Position numbers and translations under genes: made by a program. Below the pieces are notes generated by a model. The model was not told the origin of the DNA and did no database searches. It saw only the letters and a program-made list of their open reading frames with translations. This document shows, piece by piece, positions 1-5,982 of a stretch of DNA of 6,222 nucleotides (positions are counted from its first letter, which is position 1; each line of letters opens with the position of its first letter). Source of the stretch: Anaerolineae bacterium. Lineage in GTDB: Bacteria; Chloroflexota; Anaerolineae; B4-G1. Location of the stretch: contig JALWUZ010000294.1 in NCBI GenBank assembly GCA_027079895.1, forward strand, positions 1-6,222, in the 5' to 3' direction.

Positions 1-341
1 GCCAGCCAGCCCCCGACCCTGGCCAGCAGGCGGTTGTGCCGCCCCACCCCTGCCGCCCAGAGACAGGCCAGCCCGATCGTCGTCGAGTAGAGCGGCATAA
101 AGAGGAAATCCAGCCCCAGCCCGAACCCGGCGTAGACGCGGGTCAGGGAGTCCCAGGAATCGAGAATCGCCTGGGTCGTCGGGACATCGCCGGCCAACTC
201 GAAGGAGATGATGCCCTGCGGGGCCGCCGCGGTGAAGAGCGGCTTCCCCGCCCCGTTCATCGCCGCCATCACCACCAGCGTGGCGACCAGCAGCGGGACG
301 AAGACTCGCCCGGAAACCCAATTTTGAAGCGGATGTCTCAT
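1..341 (-). CDS. membrane protein of unknown function, 3' end cut off by the window edge
   Basis: I do not recognise this gene. The first 113 codons are visible, starting at ATG 341-339 (MRHPLQNWVSG...), and the frame is open to the left edge. The start is supported by GGAGG at 350-346, four bases upstream. The N-terminus looks like an uncleaved signal anchor: a short basic stretch, then a hydrophobic helix at about residues 14-29 (FVPLLVATLVVMAAMN). A polar segment at about 35-69 (with DVPTTQ and LDSWDSLTRVY) is probably on the outer face. A second hydrophobic stretch follows at about 71-98 (GFGLGLDFLFMPLYSTTIGLACLWAAG). A basic loop, GRHNRLLAR, then leads towards a probable further helix. 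The layout suggests a small multi-pass inner-membrane protein. It lies 79 bases after mreB on the same strand with two hairpins between, so it may be in the operon at reduced level or be a separate unit. MreC and MreD would be natural partners here, but nothing visible supports either. Confidence 0.75.
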   Translation of the reverse strand, partial: MRHPLQNWVSGRVFVPLLVATLVVMAAMNGAGKPLFTAAAPQGIISFELAGDVPTTQAILDSWDSLTRVYAGFGLGLDFLFMPLYSTTIGLACLWAAGVGRHNRLLARVGGWL

Positions 342-353
342 CGTGCCTCCACG

Positions 354-370
354 TTTGCGGGAAACGCAAA
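354..370 (-). promoter_or_regulatory. small hairpin just upstream of the membrane-protein ribosome binding site
   Basis: TTTGCG (354-359) and CGCAAA (365-370) are exact inverted copies separated by five bases. In the minus-strand RNA this gives a 6-bp stem directly after the larger hairpin at 371-397 and three bases before the GGAGG at 350-346. It would occupy the U-rich stretch that a terminator formed by the larger hairpin would need. The two structures could therefore influence each other or the translation of the downstream gene. The symmetry is visible; the function is inferred. Confidence 0.4.
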
Positions 371-397
371 GGGCGCACCCGGTGTCGGAGTGCGCCC
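371..397 (-). terminator. GC-rich hairpin after mreB, possible partial terminator or attenuator
   Basis: GGGCGCAC (371-378) and GTGCGCCC (390-397) form a perfect 8-bp stem. An inner CCG/CGG pairing (379-381 with 386-388) can extend it to 11 bp with a one-base bulge at 389 and a 4-base loop. On the minus strand the stem is followed by TTTGCGTTT, a broken T tract. It starts 24 bases after the mreB stop, a usual place for an intrinsic terminator. The poor T tract makes full termination doubtful; partial read-through or an RNA-stabilising 3' hairpin is equally possible. Confidence 0.5.
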
Positions 398-420
398 GTT
401 CGCTCTCACGTTTTCCCCTC

Positions 421-1425
421 CTACAAATCCGGCACGCTGCGCCGGAGCACCTCGTACTGTTCCAAAGCCTTGCCGGCCCCCATCGCCACGCAAGCGATCG
501 GCGCGTCGGCGACGTAGGCCGGGACGCCGGTCTCGCGGGTGAACAGTTCATCCACCTTGCGCAGCAACGCGCCGCCGCCGATGAGCACCATCCCCCGGTC
601 AATGATGTCCGACGAGAGTTCCGGCGGCGTCTTCTCCAGCACCGTTTTGATGACGCCGATGACCGCCGCCAGCGGCTCGGAGAGGGCCTCGGTCACTTCA
701 TCGGAGGTGATGGTGATGGTGCGCGGCAGGCCGGCGATTTGGTCCCGCCCCTGCACCTCCATCTCCAGAGTCTCTTCCAGGGGGAGGGCGGAGCCGATGC
801 GGATTTTGATCTGCTCCGCCGTCGGCTGGCCGATGATCATATTGTACTTGCGGCGGACGTAGTTGGCGATCGCCTCGTCCATCCGCAGGCCGCCGATGCG
901 CACCGAGTTCGCCACCACGATCCCGTTCACGGAGATGACCGCCGCCTCCGACGTGCCGCCGCCCATGTCCACCACCATGCTCCCGGCCGGGCTACTAACC
1001 GGCAATCCCGCGCCGATGGCCCCGGCCAGCGGCTCCGGTATCAGATGGGCCCGGCTGGCCCCGGCCTCCAAAGCCGCCTCGCGCACCGCCCGCTTCTCGA
1101 CGCTCGTCACTCCGTAGGGGACGCTGATCATCACGCGCGGCTTGAAGAGTCCCAGCCCGCCGGCGGTCTTGCGGATGAAGTACTCCAGCATATACTGGGT
1201 GACGCGGTAATCGGCGATGACCCCGTTACGCAGCGGACGCACCACCTCGATCGCGTCCGGCGTGCGGCCCACCATCGCCCGCGCTTCCTCCCCGACGGCC
1301 ATCATCCGGTTCTCGGCGGAGGAGATGGCGACGACGGAGGGCTCCTGAAGGACGATTCCCCGTCCTTTGGAGTACACCAGCACGTTGACCGTGCCCAGGT
1401 CAATGCCTAGTTGCTTACCGAACAT
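421..1425 (-). CDS. mreB: rod shape-determining protein MreB (bacterial actin)
   Basis: MreB is a cytoplasmic actin homologue that polymerises in an ATP-dependent way under the inner membrane and guides the cell-wall elongation machinery. The 334-residue length is typical. The actin-fold nucleotide motifs appear in order: phosphate-1 IDLGTVN (8-14), connect-1 with PYGVTSVEKRAV (103-114), EPLAGAIG (131-138) with the expected catalytic Glu131, phosphate-2 DMGGGTS (153-159), the VRIGG...DEAI segment (176-186), and the adenosine motif GGGALLR (283-289). Residues 91-94 (LGLF) sit where the hydrophobic membrane-insertion loop of subdomain IA is found in characterised MreB. The start is ATG 1425-1423 with AAGGGG five bases upstream, and the stop is TAG 423-421. 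The gene begins 21 bases after the atpC stop, so it is almost certainly co-transcribed with the ATP synthase genes. No mreC or mreD follows. The Bacillus-type paralogue Mbl cannot be excluded by eye, as the two share these motifs. Confidence 0.96.
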   Translation of the reverse strand: MFGKQLGIDLGTVNVLVYSKGRGIVLQEPSVVAISSAENRMMAVGEEARAMVGRTPDAIEVVRPLRNGVIADYRVTQYMLEYFIRKTAGGLGLFKPRVMISVPYGVTSVEKRAVREAALEAGASRAHLIPEPLAGAIGAGLPVSSPAGSMVVDMGGGTSEAAVISVNGIVVANSVRIGGLRMDEAIANYVRRKYNMIIGQPTAEQIKIRIGSALPLEETLEMEVQGRDQIAGLPRTITITSDEVTEALSEPLAAVIGVIKTVLEKTPPELSSDIIDRGMVLIGGGALLRKVDELFTRETGVPAYVADAPIACVAMGAGKALEQYEVLRRSVPDL

Positions 1426-1446
1426 ACCGGCCCCTTGTCCACCGGA

Positions 1447-1899
1447 TTAGATTTCTGGCGCGGCGAGGCCCTCGTCCATCGTCGTGGGAGTGGGACGCCG
1501 TCGCCGCCGCCGTCGTGCCACCTTCAGCCGGATGCGGGAACGGCGCAGGGCCAGTTCGGTCAGACGGCGTTCTTCCGGCGGAGCGGAGCGTAACAGTTCC
1601 AGCGCCCGCTCACGGGCTCGTTCGGCTCGCTCGATGTCAATCTCCTCGGCCCGCTCGGCCACGTCGGCCAAAACGGTGACTCTGTCGGGCAGGACGTGGA
1701 TAAAGCCGCCGTGGATGGCGAAGTACTGCTCCTCCTGGCCGGTGCGGGTGTACAGTTCCCCCTCGTCCAATTGGGTGATCAGCGGCGCGTGCTGGGGGAG
1801 AATCCCCAACTCCCCCTCGATGCCCGGCGCGACTACCAGGTCCACCTCACCGCTGTACAACTCCCGCTCCGGCGAGACGATCGTCAGTTTCAGGCCCAC
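1447..1899 (-). CDS. atpC: F-type ATP synthase epsilon subunit
   Basis: Epsilon is part of the F1 central stalk: it links gamma to the c ring and its C-terminal helices can extend to inhibit ATP hydrolysis. The 150-residue product has the N-terminal beta-sandwich at about 1-84, with the family signature GIEGELGILPQHAPLIT (26-42) and HGGFIHVLPDRVTVLAD (63-79). A helical hairpin follows at about 85-128. IDIERA (87-92) fits the I/L-D-x-x-R-A motif implicated in ATP binding by some bacterial epsilon subunits. After the second helix comes a run of seven arginines (129-135) and a Pro/Thr-rich tail ending in PEI. That makes it slightly longer than the usual 130-140 residues. The start is GTG 1899-1897 behind GAGGAGGAGA. 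The gene lies 14 bases downstream of atpD and 21 bases upstream of mreB. Confidence 0.97.
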   Translation of the reverse strand: MGLKLTIVSPERELYSGEVDLVVAPGIEGELGILPQHAPLITQLDEGELYTRTGQEEQYFAIHGGFIHVLPDRVTVLADVAERAEEIDIERAERARERALELLRSAPPEERRLTELALRRSRIRLKVARRRRRRRPTPTTMDEGLAAPEI

Positions 1900-1900
1900 G

Positions 1901-1910
1901 TCTCCTCCTC
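1901..1910 (-). promoter_or_regulatory. ribosome binding site fixing the atpC GTG start
   Basis: Read on the minus strand, GAGGAGGAGA fills most of the short gap after the atpD stop and lies one base before GTG 1899-1897. The core AGGAGG falls at a workable distance. The resulting N-terminus (MGLKLTIVSPE) matches the usual start of epsilon, which supports the GTG start. Confidence 0.7.
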
Positions 1911-1913
1911 CCG

Positions 1914-3314
1914 TCAGGCGGCTTCCATTTGTTTGGCCTTCTCCACCGCCTCGTCAATGGTGCCGACCATGTAGAAGGCTCCTTCGGGCAGATGGTCGTG
2001 TTTCCCGTCCAGGATTTCGCGGAAGCCGCGCACCGTCTCCTCGATGGGGACGTACCGTCCGGGACGCCTGGTGTACCGCTCGGCGACGAACATCGGCTGG
2101 GAGAAGAATTTTTCGATGCGCCGGGCCCGATGGACGGTCAGTTTGTCCTCTTCGGAAAGTTCCTCGATCCCCAGGATGGCGATGATGTCCTGCAAATCCT
2201 TGTACCGCTGCAAGACCTGCTGCACCTCGCGGGCGGTGTTGTAGTGCTCCTCGCCGACGATGCGGGGGTCGAGGATGCGGGAGGTGGAGGTGAGCGGGTC
2301 CACTGCCGGGTAGATGGCTTTCTCCACGATAGCGCGGTCCAGGGCGATGGTGGCGTCCAGGTGGGCGAAGGTCGCCACCGGGCCGGGGTCGGAGTAGTCA
2401 TCGGCGGGGACGTAGACCGCCTGCATGGAGGTGATGGAGCCGCGTTTGGTGCTGGTGATGCGCTCCTGCAACGCCCCCATGTCGGTGCCCAACGTGGGCT
2501 GGTAGCCGACCGCGCTGGGCATACGGCCCAGGAGCGCGGAGACCTCCATCCCGGCCATCACGAAGCGGTAGATGTTGTCAATGAACAGCAGCACGTCCCG
2601 CCCGTGATCGCGGAAGTACTCGGCCAGCGTGACCCCGGTCAGCCCGATGCGGAAGCGGACGCCCGGCGGCTCGTTCATCTGGCCGAAGACCATCACGGCG
2701 CGGTCAATGACCCCCATCTCCGTCAGCGTGTGATAGAACTCAGTCCCCTCACGGCTGCGCTCGCCGACGCCGGCGAAGACGGAGACGCCCTGGTGGTACT
2801 TCGCCATCGTGTACATCAACTCGGTGACGATGACCGTCTTGCCGACGCCCGCGCCGCCGAAAACGCCGGTCTTACCGCCGCGCGTGAAGGGAGCGACCAG
2901 GTCAATGACCTTGAGGCCGGTTTCGTGGAACTCGCTCTGGGTGGATTGCTCCTCGAACGAGGGGGCCGGGCGATGGATCGGGTAATACTCGTCGGTCTGG
3001 GCCGGGGGTTTGCCGTCAATCGGCTGCCCCAGGACGTTGAACAGACGGCCCAGGGTGGCCTCGCCGACGGGGACGGAGATCGGCCGACCGGTGTTGATGA
3101 CCGGCATACCCCGTTGCAGGCCGTCGGTGGTGTCCATCGCCACACAGCGCACCCAGTTGTCGGGCAACTGCTGCTCGACCTCCAGTACCAATGTGCGTCC
3201 GGCGTCGTGTACCTCCAGGGCGGTGTAGACTTCCGGCAGTTGTTCCGGGGGGAACTCCACATCAACTACCGCCCCCTTGACCTGTACGATACGCCCCTTT
3301 GCTTCGGTGCTCAC
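1914..3314 (-). CDS. atpD: F-type ATP synthase beta subunit (catalytic)
   Basis: Beta carries the catalytic ATP-synthesising sites of the alpha3-beta3 hexamer (EC 7.1.2.2). All 466 residues are present, a normal length. The N-terminal beta-barrel runs to about residue 80. The nucleotide-binding domain contains Walker A GGAGVGKT (153-160, Lys159). The catalytic glutamate is in GERSREG (Glu185, Arg186) and the Walker B aspartate in LLFIDN (Asp246). ALLGRMPSAVGYQPTL (260-275) and PAVDPLTSTSRIL (336-348) follow. The C-terminal helical domain has the torque lever in the form EELSEED (384-390), where most bacteria have DELSEED. IYRFVMAG (248-255) also departs from the common IFRFTQAG form. The start is GTG 3314-3312. 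An in-frame TAG at 3326-3324 rules out an earlier start and AGGAGG lies five bases upstream. Beta rather than alpha is shown by the GERSREG glutamate and the xELSEED loop. Confidence 0.99.
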   Translation of the reverse strand: MSTEAKGRIVQVKGAVVDVEFPPEQLPEVYTALEVHDAGRTLVLEVEQQLPDNWVRCVAMDTTDGLQRGMPVINTGRPISVPVGEATLGRLFNVLGQPIDGKPPAQTDEYYPIHRPAPSFEEQSTQSEFHETGLKVIDLVAPFTRGGKTGVFGGAGVGKTVIVTELMYTMAKYHQGVSVFAGVGERSREGTEFYHTLTEMGVIDRAVMVFGQMNEPPGVRFRIGLTGVTLAEYFRDHGRDVLLFIDNIYRFVMAGMEVSALLGRMPSAVGYQPTLGTDMGALQERITSTKRGSITSMQAVYVPADDYSDPGPVATFAHLDATIALDRAIVEKAIYPAVDPLTSTSRILDPRIVGEEHYNTAREVQQVLQRYKDLQDIIAILGIEELSEEDKLTVHRARRIEKFFSQPMFVAERYTRRPGRYVPIEETVRGFREILDGKHDHLPEGAFYMVGTIDEAVEKAKQMEAA

Positions 3315-3319
3315 GGCAT

Positions 3320-3325
3320 CCTCCT
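3320..3325 (-). promoter_or_regulatory. ribosome binding site fixing the atpD GTG start
   Basis: A full AGGAGG lies five bases before GTG 3314-3312. With the in-frame stop at 3326-3324, which overlaps this site, GTG is the only sensible start codon. Confidence 0.85.
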
Positions 3326-3364
3326 AACACGATATGATTTCTGTCTCACGTGCGACGCGCGTCA

Positions 3365-4276
3365 TCACGCCCGCGCCGCCATCGCCTGGGCCAGTGCCTC
3401 CGTGCCGCCGGCGATGTCCAATATCTCCCTGGTGATGGCCCGCTGCCGGGCCTTGTTGTAATCCAGCGTCAGTTCCTCCACCAACGCGGAGGCGTTGTCC
3501 GTCGCGTTCCGCATGGCGACCATGCGGGCGGCGTACTCACTAGCCTCCGCTTCCAAAATCGCCTGATAGACCTGCAACTCGGTGAAACGCGGCAGCACGG
3601 TTCCCAGGATGGTAGCGGCGTCCGGCTCGTAGATGTACTCGGTCACGTTGGCCGCCCGAATGTCCTGTACGTACTCCGCCATCGCCTGGTCCCCCAACTC
3701 CGTCGGGCGGAGGGGGAGCAGCCGCTGGATGACCGGCTTCTGCACCAGCATGTTGATGAAATCGGTGCGGGCCAGATAGACCTCGTCGGCGCGGCCTTCG
3801 AGGAACTCGTCAATGGCGGCGTGGGCGATGGCGGAGACTTCCGCTATGCCGGGCACCGCCGGGAGGCCGTGGAAGTCGGCCACGATTTTGGCCCCCATCC
3901 GCCACAACATATCGCGCCCGCGCTGCCCGACGGTGATGTAACTGACCGGCAGCCCCCGCCGCTTGACGAAATCAAGCGCGGTGCGCACGATGTTCTGATT
4001 GTACGCACCGCACAGTCCCCGGTCTCCGGCGATGAGGACGAGCAGGATGCTCTGCACCGGAACGCGCCGGGTCAACAGGGGGTGCAGGGACTCGTCGGCA
4101 GCCGCCCCCAGGTGGATGATGACCTCCCAGGCGGCGTGGGCGTAGGCCCTGGTCGCCAGCGTGGCCGCCTGCGCCTTGCGCACTTTGGACGCGGCGACCG
4201 CCTGCAAGGCCCGCGTCACCTGCCCCAGGTTGCGGATGCTCTGGATACGTCGTTGGATCTCGCGTGCCGTTGCCAC
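3365..4276 (-). CDS. atpG: F-type ATP synthase gamma subunit
   Basis: Gamma is the rotating central shaft that couples the membrane rotor to the catalytic sites in alpha3-beta3. At 303 residues it is within the usual range. The N-terminal helix of the coiled coil is clear in REIQRRIQSIRNLGQVTRAL (5-24), followed by VAASKVRKAQ. The Rossmann-like middle domain contains the conserved DRGLCGAYN (85-93). The C-terminal helix carries SEYAARMVAMRNATDNA (246-262) and ELTLDYNKARQRAITREI (268-285), the family signature that reaches into the hexamer. The start is GTG 4276-4274. The in-frame upstream codons run only to the atpA stop (TAG 4297-4295), and GAGGAG is at 4289-4284. The gene ends in tandem stops (TGATGA, 3367-3362), followed by the 10-bp palindrome GACGCGCGTC at 3354-3363 in the 50-base gap before atpD. 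Confidence 0.98.
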   Translation of the reverse strand: MATAREIQRRIQSIRNLGQVTRALQAVAASKVRKAQAATLATRAYAHAAWEVIIHLGAAADESLHPLLTRRVPVQSILLVLIAGDRGLCGAYNQNIVRTALDFVKRRGLPVSYITVGQRGRDMLWRMGAKIVADFHGLPAVPGIAEVSAIAHAAIDEFLEGRADEVYLARTDFINMLVQKPVIQRLLPLRPTELGDQAMAEYVQDIRAANVTEYIYEPDAATILGTVLPRFTELQVYQAILEAEASEYAARMVAMRNATDNASALVEELTLDYNKARQRAITREILDIAGGTEALAQAMAARA

Positions 4277-4283
4277 CGTCTCT

Positions 4284-4289
4284 CTCCTC
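4284..4289 (-). promoter_or_regulatory. ribosome binding site fixing the atpG GTG start
   Basis: GAGGAG lies seven bases before GTG 4276-4274 in the 18-base atpA-atpG gap. The next in-frame codon that could stop or start translation upstream is the atpA TAG itself, so this site decides the GTG start. Confidence 0.8.
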
Positions 4290-4294
4290 GTGTG

Positions 4295-5821
4295 CTATGC
4301 GGCAACCCACATCTTGCCGAACTCTTCTAATGCGGCCTGCAACTGCGCCTCGGTCTCCGCGGTGATCTCCTTCCGCGCGGCGATGTCGGCTCCAATCTCC
4401 GGGTGCTGAGTGTGCATGAAACTCAACATATCCTGCTCGTACTGCCGGATGCGGTTTTCGGGGACCGGGTCGCAGTAGCCGTGCGTGCCGGCATAGATGA
4501 TCATCACCTGGTCCTCCAGGGACATCGGCTCGTACTGGGGCTGTTTGAGGATTTCCGTCAGCCGCTGACCGCGTTCCAGACGGCGCAGGGTGGCCTCGTC
4601 CAAGTCGGAGCCGAACTGGGCGAAGGCGGCCAACTCGCGGAACTGGGCCATTTCGAGCCGCAACTCCCCGGCGACCTGCTTCATCGCCTTAGTCTGGGCG
4701 TCGCCGCCGACGCGGGAGACGGAGATGCCGACGTTGATGGCCGGGCGGATACCGGCGTTAAAAAGGTCGCCTTCCAGGTAAATCTGCCCGTCGGTGATGG
4801 AGATGACGTTGGTCGGGATGTAGGTGGCGATGTCGCCCAACTGGGTCTCGACGATCGGGAGGGCGGTCAGGCTACCGCCGCCGCGCTCCGCGTTCAGGCG
4901 GGCGGCCCGTTCCAGGAGGCGGGAGTGGAGGTAGAAGATGTCGCCGGGGTAGGCCTCGCGGCCCGGCGGTCGGCGGAGGAGGAGGCTGACCTGACGATAG
5001 GCCCAGGCGTGCTTGGTCAGGTCGTCGTAGATGATGAGCGCGTCGAGCCCCTGCTCCATAAACTCCTCCCCCATCGCGCACCCGGCGTAGGGGGCGATGT
5101 ACTGGAGGGCGGCCGGTTCCGAGGCGGAGGCGACGACGACGATGGTATGCTCCAACGCGCCGTACCGCTCCAACGTCGCCACCACCTGGGCGATCTGGGC
5201 CCGCCGCTGGCCGATGGCGACGTAGATACAGAGCAGGTCTTTGCCCTTCTGGTTGATGATGGTGTCGAGGGCGATGGCGGTCTTGCCGGTTTGCCGGTCG
5301 CCGATGATCAACTCACGCTGGCCGCGCCCGATGGGGATCATCGCGTCCACCGGCTTGAGGCCGGTCTGCACCGGCGTATCCACGTTCTGCCGGTCAATGA
5401 CGCCCGGCGCGATGCGCTCGATGGGGCGGTACTTCTCCACGGCGATGGGGCCCTTGCCGTCAATCGGCTGGCCGAGGGCGTTGACCACCCGGCCCAGCAG
5501 GTTCTTGCCCACCGGCACGGAGACGATGCGCCCGGTGCCGCGCACCGTATCCCCCTCCTCGATTGCCGTGTAATCCCCGGCGACGATGATGCCGACGTTG
5601 TCCACCTCCAAGTTGAAGGCAATTCCGGCGACGCCGCTCTCGAACTCGACCAGTTCGCTCATCTTGACGTTCGCCAGGCCGGAGGCGCGGGCGATCCCAT
5701 CGCCGACCTCGATGACGGTGCCGACCTCGACCGCCTGGACCGTCGGCTGGAAGCCTTCGATCTGCTGGCGCAGGGCAGCCGCCATCTCTTGCAGAATATC
5801 CTGGGATGGAGTGTTAGTCAT
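4295..5821 (-). CDS. atpA: F-type ATP synthase alpha subunit
   Basis: Alpha alternates with beta in the F1 hexamer, binds non-catalytic nucleotide and supplies the arginine finger. The 508-residue length is typical. An N-terminal helix and barrel (1-95) include LVEFESGVAGIAFNLEVDNV (57-76). Walker A is GDRQTGKT (174-181) and the Walker B region is ALIIYDDLTKHAWAYRQ (261-277). RPPGREAYPGDIFYLHSRLL (284-303) follows. The arginine finger is expected at Arg370 in SVSRVGG. The C-terminal domain has LRRLERGQRLTEILKQPQY (412-430) and GYCDPVPENRI (448-458). Alpha is distinguished from beta by GDRQTGKT and the absence of the beta-type catalytic glutamate motif. The start is ATG 5821-5819 with GAGGT five bases upstream (5831-5827). 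It is the first gene of the cluster. No delta (atpH), b, c or a subunit gene lies upstream within the window, and a promoter lies about 90 bases before the start. Confidence 0.99.
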   Translation of the reverse strand: MTNTPSQDILQEMAAALRQQIEGFQPTVQAVEVGTVIEVGDGIARASGLANVKMSELVEFESGVAGIAFNLEVDNVGIIVAGDYTAIEEGDTVRGTGRIVSVPVGKNLLGRVVNALGQPIDGKGPIAVEKYRPIERIAPGVIDRQNVDTPVQTGLKPVDAMIPIGRGQRELIIGDRQTGKTAIALDTIINQKGKDLLCIYVAIGQRRAQIAQVVATLERYGALEHTIVVVASASEPAALQYIAPYAGCAMGEEFMEQGLDALIIYDDLTKHAWAYRQVSLLLRRPPGREAYPGDIFYLHSRLLERAARLNAERGGGSLTALPIVETQLGDIATYIPTNVISITDGQIYLEGDLFNAGIRPAINVGISVSRVGGDAQTKAMKQVAGELRLEMAQFRELAAFAQFGSDLDEATLRRLERGQRLTEILKQPQYEPMSLEDQVMIIYAGTHGYCDPVPENRIRQYEQDMLSFMHTQHPEIGADIAARKEITAETEAQLQAALEEFGKMWVAA

Positions 5822-5857
5822 AGTCTACCTCGCGGATTTTGGATGACGGGAATTCTG

Positions 5858-5880
5858 GCCCTCCCGACGGGCGGGAAGGC
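5858..5880 (-). promoter_or_regulatory. hairpin in the atpA 5' leader
   Basis: In the minus-strand RNA, GCCUUCCCG (5880-5872) pairs with CGGGAGGGC (5866-5858). This gives nine consecutive pairs including one G-U, with a five-base loop. It ends 36 bases before the atpA ATG, inside the transcript predicted from the promoter at 5911-5939. It has no following U tract, so it is not a terminator. It could stabilise the 5' end of the operon mRNA or modulate translation. The structure is visible; the role is inferred. Confidence 0.45.
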
Positions 5881-5910
5881 GGGCCGAATGTTGAGGACAA
5901 AGCGGAGGGA

Positions 5911-5939
5911 ATGATACACGATTTTGGGGGATTTGTCCA
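5911..5939 (-). promoter_or_regulatory. sigma-70-type promoter for atpA and the operon
   Basis: On the minus strand, TGGACA (5939-5934; 5 of 6 to TTGACA) is followed after exactly 17 bases by TATCAT (5916-5911; 5 of 6 to TATAAT). Transcription would start near 5904, giving a leader of about 83 bases before the atpA ATG. Such a match in GC-rich DNA, directly upstream of the first gene and on the correct strand, is good evidence that atpA heads its own transcript. Confidence 0.65.
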
Positions 5940-5940
5940 G

Positions 5941-5958
5941 TGACGGCGCGGGGCGTCA
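5941..5958. promoter_or_regulatory. TGACG-N8-CGTCA inverted repeat next to the atpA -35 box
   Basis: TGACG (5941-5945) and CGTCA (5954-5958) are inverted copies with an eight-base spacer. The site starts two bases beyond the -35 hexamer on its upstream side, where an activator could bind. The arms are only five bases long and could occur by chance, so this is a candidate only. Confidence 0.2.
5946..5956. repeat. 11-base direct repeat, copy 1 (copy 2 at 6028-6038)
   Basis: GCGCGGGGCGT occurs here and again at 6028-6038, one copy on either side of the palindrome at 5983-6013. TGACGG also adjoins both copies, overlapping the first (5941-5946) and following the second (6041-6046). It could mark the edges of an inserted repeat element, but the copies are not immediately adjacent to the palindrome and chance similarity in GC-rich DNA is possible. 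Confidence 0.3.
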
Positions 5959-5982
5959 GGGCTTTCACGCTTACGGTCACAG

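Noticed and set aside
343..1410. 355-codon open frame on the plus strand opposite mreB
   Set aside because: It mirrors mreB, has a His/Arg/Asp-rich shadow composition and no recognisable motif.
3311..3319. Two-codon reading frame ATG-CCG-TGA overlapping the atpD GTG start, considered as a start-stop regulator
   Set aside because: The AGGAGG site directly abuts this ATG with no spacing, so ribosomes should choose the GTG five bases away.
3347..3363. CACGTG and GACGCGCGTC palindromes in the atpG-atpD gap, considered as an operator or terminator
   Set aside because: Both are short, lack a loop for a stable hairpin and have no T tract; such palindromes are expected in GC-rich DNA.
1929..3461. 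510-codon open frame on the plus strand opposite atpD and the end of atpG
   Set aside because: It lies antisense to a gene with all beta-subunit motifs. Its residue content, rich in Asp, Gly, His, Arg and Val, is what the complement of GC-rich coding DNA gives, and no family is recognisable.
4277..4297. atpA and atpG share a reading frame across the TAG at 4297-4295, considered as a read-through fusion
   Set aside because: atpG has its own strong ribosome binding site and GTG start, and nothing suggests stop read-through.
4403..5914. 503-codon open frame on the plus strand opposite atpA
   Set aside because: It is antisense to a complete alpha gene, with the same biased composition and no recognisable domain; a by-product of high GC.
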